The position numbers were made by a program, and so were the translations under genes. The notes below the pieces were generated by a model, which worked only from the letters and a program-made list of their open reading frames with translations, had not been told where the DNA came from and ran no database searches. Positions 24,968 to 27,077 of a stretch of DNA of 27,077 nt are shown here, one piece after another. Source of the stretch: Puniceicoccales bacterium (GTDB lineage Bacteria > Verrucomicrobiota > Verrucomicrobiia > Opitutales > JAIRKQ01); assembly GCA_031258795.1 (NCBI GenBank), contig JAIRMI010000032.1:1-27077 (forward strand), written 5' to 3'. Every line of letters begins with the position of its first letter. The stretch's first letter is position 1.

Positions 24968-26681
24968 AAATAATTGCGCTCGGCAGGTACAAATTGAAAC
25001 ATTGGAAAATCTACAAGGAGCCAACGTAGGTTTGGTTGATGCAAATAAGGGATTGATTGATGCATATGCTAATTTAGCAACTATGGAGGGGGAACTTAAC
25101 GAACAGAAAGCAACCGTAACACAACAAGGAGCAACCATAGAAGAACAACAAAGGCTAGTGGCAGAGCAAACGGCGCGAGCAGAGAGCCTCCAACAAAAAA
25201 ACGCTGAGCTTGGGCAAAATTTAGAAGGGGTTCAACAAGCCAGGGAAGAGGCAAGCCGACAAGCACAAGAAATACAAAGCAAGGCCGAACAATTGGAATT
25301 CACTCTTGAAAGTATTCGGAACAAGGTTGCAAAAAACGAAGCGCGGATTGCGGAATTACGAAAGACAAACGAAGCACAGGCGGCTAAGCTCCAAAGACAG
25401 ACGGATGCGATGAAAGCCTTTGTTAACCAGCAACGGGAAATGGTTTCCCAACTTGAAAGCACGGTGAAGGAAAATCAAAAATATTTAGACGGGATGTTGG
25501 AAAAAGTACAAATGGGCGGTGACGCTGTGCGGGATGAAATAGAAAAAATTAAGGCTTACGTCAAAAGTGAATTCGATGCCGTTCAAGCAGAACTTACCGC
25601 AGCAACTACCAAATCTAGTGAAATACTGGCCAATTTGGAAGATGGAGAAACGGCAGCAACGATAGAAATGCTTGTTGAGGCACAAAAGCTGTCCAATAGG
25701 GCCATCCTGAGTAGTGTCGCGAGGTTGGGAATCATGCAGGCAGCCATCCTTGACGCACTGACGAATGTGCAAACAACAATACAAGAGCAGCAAGCAGAAT
25801 TAGTGGCTGCGATTAGCGAATTACAGCAAAAACACACTGAGGCAATGGGAAATATAAAAAAATTAGGAAAGTCCTACGACGATGCACAAGGAAAGCTAGA
25901 TCAGTGCAAAACACAGATGAATAATGCACTTACTAGGGCAACGCAATTAGATTCGCAAGCTGACAAAGATCCAAAGGTAAGCGAAGCGGTACAATGGGCC
26001 ATGAAAAATTCCCAGCAACTTAATAGGCAAGCGGCGAAACTAAAAAAAGAATTGGATAAAATAGGTGAAGAGCTAACTGAAGCACGTACACATGGAAGCG
26101 AAATGGACGAAGCTTATAGAGAGTTGGTAGCCAAACAAGAACAAATTCAAGCAAATTGTGCAGAGTTGGAACAACAAAACCAAGCGCTTCGAACATTGAA
26201 TGAGAAATTATTCGGTCAAGCCCAAAGCATCGGCCAAAATTTAGGTGTCATTGGGGAAGGTATCGATCAAGCCGCCACCGCCGTTGGCAATGCTGTTGAT
26301 GCCTCAAGCGGCGTCACGTCGAAGTGGAGCAGATTTGGGGCTATCCTGGGAGCAGGACTGGGAGGAGCTGGAGCTACTGCTATAGGTGCGGGAGCATTGA
26401 CGGCTGGAGTAGCTGCTGCAGCGGGAGTTGTGGCACTTCCTTTGGTAGGTGTTCTGGTCGCGGCCTATATGGCAGGAGGAGACGGAAAGTATATTGCTAG
26501 CGCTAGAGCAAAAATTGGCAGCTTGGCGAGTGGTATTGGGGCAACTGTATCAGCCTCGTTGAAAGCAATAACAACCTTTGGGAGAGCAATAACAACCTTT
26601 GGGAAAGGAATTGCAACCTTTGGGAAAGGAATTGCAAGCTTGTTGAGCCAAATGGCAGGGCAGGTGCAGTCTTCGGCCTAG
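24864..26681 (+). CDS. Inc-like coiled-coil protein, main part after the frameshift
   Basis: Open for 605 codons from an ATG at 24864, but the first 17 or so residues are the out-of-frame copy of the upstream gene. The true sequence joins at the G5 tract (24914-24918). It begins with the second lobe of a hydrophobic hairpin (LLGVLVGVLAGAVTGVAL), then about 400 residues of Gln/Glu/Ala-rich coiled coil (for example EEQQRLVAEQTARAESLQQ), then a Gly/Ala-rich hydrophobic stretch (GAILGAGLGGAGATAIGAG to LPLVGVLVAAYMAGG), and a C-terminus with a 7-residue repeat. The bilobed hydrophobic segment plus coiled coil resembles chlamydial Inc proteins such as IncA. Homology is not proven; function unknown. 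Confidence 0.75.
   Translation: MLWQQVYLQRLCYAVLLGVLVGVLAGAVTGVALHKNNCARQVQIETLENLQGANVGLVDANKGLIDAYANLATMEGELNEQKATVTQQGATIEEQQRLVAEQTARAESLQQKNAELGQNLEGVQQAREEASRQAQEIQSKAEQLEFTLESIRNKVAKNEARIAELRKTNEAQAAKLQRQTDAMKAFVNQQREMVSQLESTVKENQKYLDGMLEKVQMGGDAVRDEIEKIKAYVKSEFDAVQAELTAATTKSSEILANLEDGETAATIEMLVEAQKLSNRAILSSVARLGIMQAAILDALTNVQTTIQEQQAELVAAISELQQKHTEAMGNIKKLGKSYDDAQGKLDQCKTQMNNALTRATQLDSQADKDPKVSEAVQWAMKNSQQLNRQAAKLKKELDKIGEELTEARTHGSEMDEAYRELVAKQEQIQANCAELEQQNQALRTLNEKLFGQAQSIGQNLGVIGEGIDQAATAVGNAVDASSGVTSKWSRFGAILGAGLGGAGATAIGAGALTAGVAAAAGVVALPLVGVLVAAYMAGGDGKYIASARAKIGSLASGIGATVSASLKAITTFGRAITTFGKGIATFGKGIASLLSQMAGQVQSSA
24914..24918 (+). other. G5 tract at the frameshift site
   Basis: Five G follow GTT. 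Upstream reading is GTT-GGG-GGT; the downstream frame needs GGG-GTT, that is one G fewer or a +1 slip. Joining here gives CCIVG-VLVGVLAG, a smooth hydrophobic segment, so this is the natural join point. Explanations are a sequencing error, a real inactivating mutation, transcriptional slippage or programmed frameshifting. Confidence 0.75.
26565..26648 (+). repeat. 21-bp tandem repeat in the 3' end of the coiled-coil gene
   Basis: Three in-frame units at 26565-26585, 26586-26606 and 26607-26627, followed by a partial fourth. The first two differ at one base. They encode AITTFGR, AITTFGK and GIATFGK, then GIASLLS. The high similarity of the units at DNA level suggests recent duplication; copy number could vary between strains. 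Confidence 0.85.
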
Positions 26682-26720
26682 GGAAATAAACTTTATCCTC
26701 TCAAAGGCTTCCTCTCCTAT

Positions 26721-27077
26721 TATAGTCAAAGAACTTGACAGGGGCATTTAAAACTGCGCATGTGGGACAGATGACATACCTGTACAACGGACTTGAAAAA
26801 GAGGGTGTTAAAATAGGAAAGCACGCACACAGTAAAGGAAAGGAGCGAGGTGTTTGGAGTGGGGGTTAGGATCACATTCAAATGGAAGAAAAAGTTGAGG
26901 AAAACGGGGAATTTAGAGCGTGTACCGCTGAACAGACTATACAGGAAGTTAGATTCGGAAAAGCTAGTGAAGTATGTGGAGGAACATCCGGATGTCTATC
27001 AAAGGGAAATGGCCAGCGAATTTAAAGTGAGCAAGAGTTGCATTGGCAAAGCGCTGAGAAAGCTAAAGATCACAGTA
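26721..27077 (+). mobile_element. IS630-like element, copy 2 (cut by window end)
   Basis: The left end TATAGTCAAAGAACTTGACA (from 26721) matches the terminal repeat of copy 1 (8689), and the spacing to the transposase start agrees within about two bases. The sequence is closely similar to copy 1 through the helix-turn-helix region up to the last base of the window. Whether the DDE half and right end are present cannot be seen. Confidence 0.8.
26771..27077 (+). pseudogene. IS630-type transposase N-terminal half, degraded (copy 2, partial)
   Basis: An ATG at 26771 starts MTY, but one extra base puts it out of frame with the true sequence, which runs from 26781 as CTTDLKKRVLK, TAG at 26814-26816, ESTHTVKERSEVFGVGVRI, FKWKKKLRKTGNLERVPL and on through the second helix-turn-helix (YQREMASEFKVSKSCIGKAL). 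Unlike copy 1, it keeps GGGG before NLER, so there is no frameshift at that point. The TAG is at the same codon as in copy 1. Confidence 0.75.

Overview
The window is a gene-dense bacterial chromosome segment with a moderate, slightly AT-rich composition. It carries mostly housekeeping genes on both strands plus several lineage-specific accessory genes. I infer a host-associated member of the PVC superphylum, most likely Verrucomicrobiota. The reasons are one gene whose layout recalls chlamydial inclusion-membrane (Inc) proteins, a secreted class-3 lipase-like protein, an AGCS and an MFS transporter, decaying IS630-type elements, and a shrunken Bat-type operon. No rRNA or marker gene here fixes the taxonomy, so this placement is inference.

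Layout. Positions 1-183 are the tail of a truncated plus-strand CDS. 332-1048 encodes an NrdG-type radical-SAM activase. 1032-2615 (minus) is a run of four overlapping small membrane-protein genes that look like the non-vWA parts of a Bat (aerotolerance) operon. 2746-4677 is a large lipase-like protein with its own good promoter. 4678-5664 (minus) is asd. 5674-7417 (minus) is the division cluster mraZ-rsmH-ftsL-like, with a promoter whose spacer holds two TGGGG MraZ boxes. Then come tRNA-Asp (plus), ispE (minus), an internally deleted IS630-like element (8689-9182), tRNA-Lys (plus), an AGCS symporter (minus) whose 3' end runs into tRNA-Lys, tRNA-Met(CAU) (minus) just upstream of that symporter, and an MFS permease (plus). 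12519-17879 (minus) is a tight operon M3 peptidase-cysS-rho-cmk. 17991-18935 (minus) is an acidic orphan. 18959/19025-24073 (plus) is a close-packed clpP-GT8-trpS-topB run. After a 474-nt non-coding stretch comes a coiled-coil, bilobed-hydrophobic Inc-like gene broken by a one-base frameshift in a G5 tract. The window ends inside a second copy of the IS630-like element (26721 onward).

How the genes work together. The housekeeping genes cover cell division and envelope (mraZ, rsmH, ftsL-like, ispE, asd), translation (cysS, trpS, three tRNAs), transcription termination (rho), nucleotide supply (cmk, nrdG-like), proteolysis (clpP, M3 peptidase) and DNA topology (topB). The accessory genes (lipase, Inc-like protein, acidic orphan, GT8, transporters) would fit an intracellular or host-attached life. 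The most interesting loci are the frameshifted Inc-like gene, the vWA-less Bat operon, and the non-autonomous IS630 family in which both copies share the same in-frame TAG.
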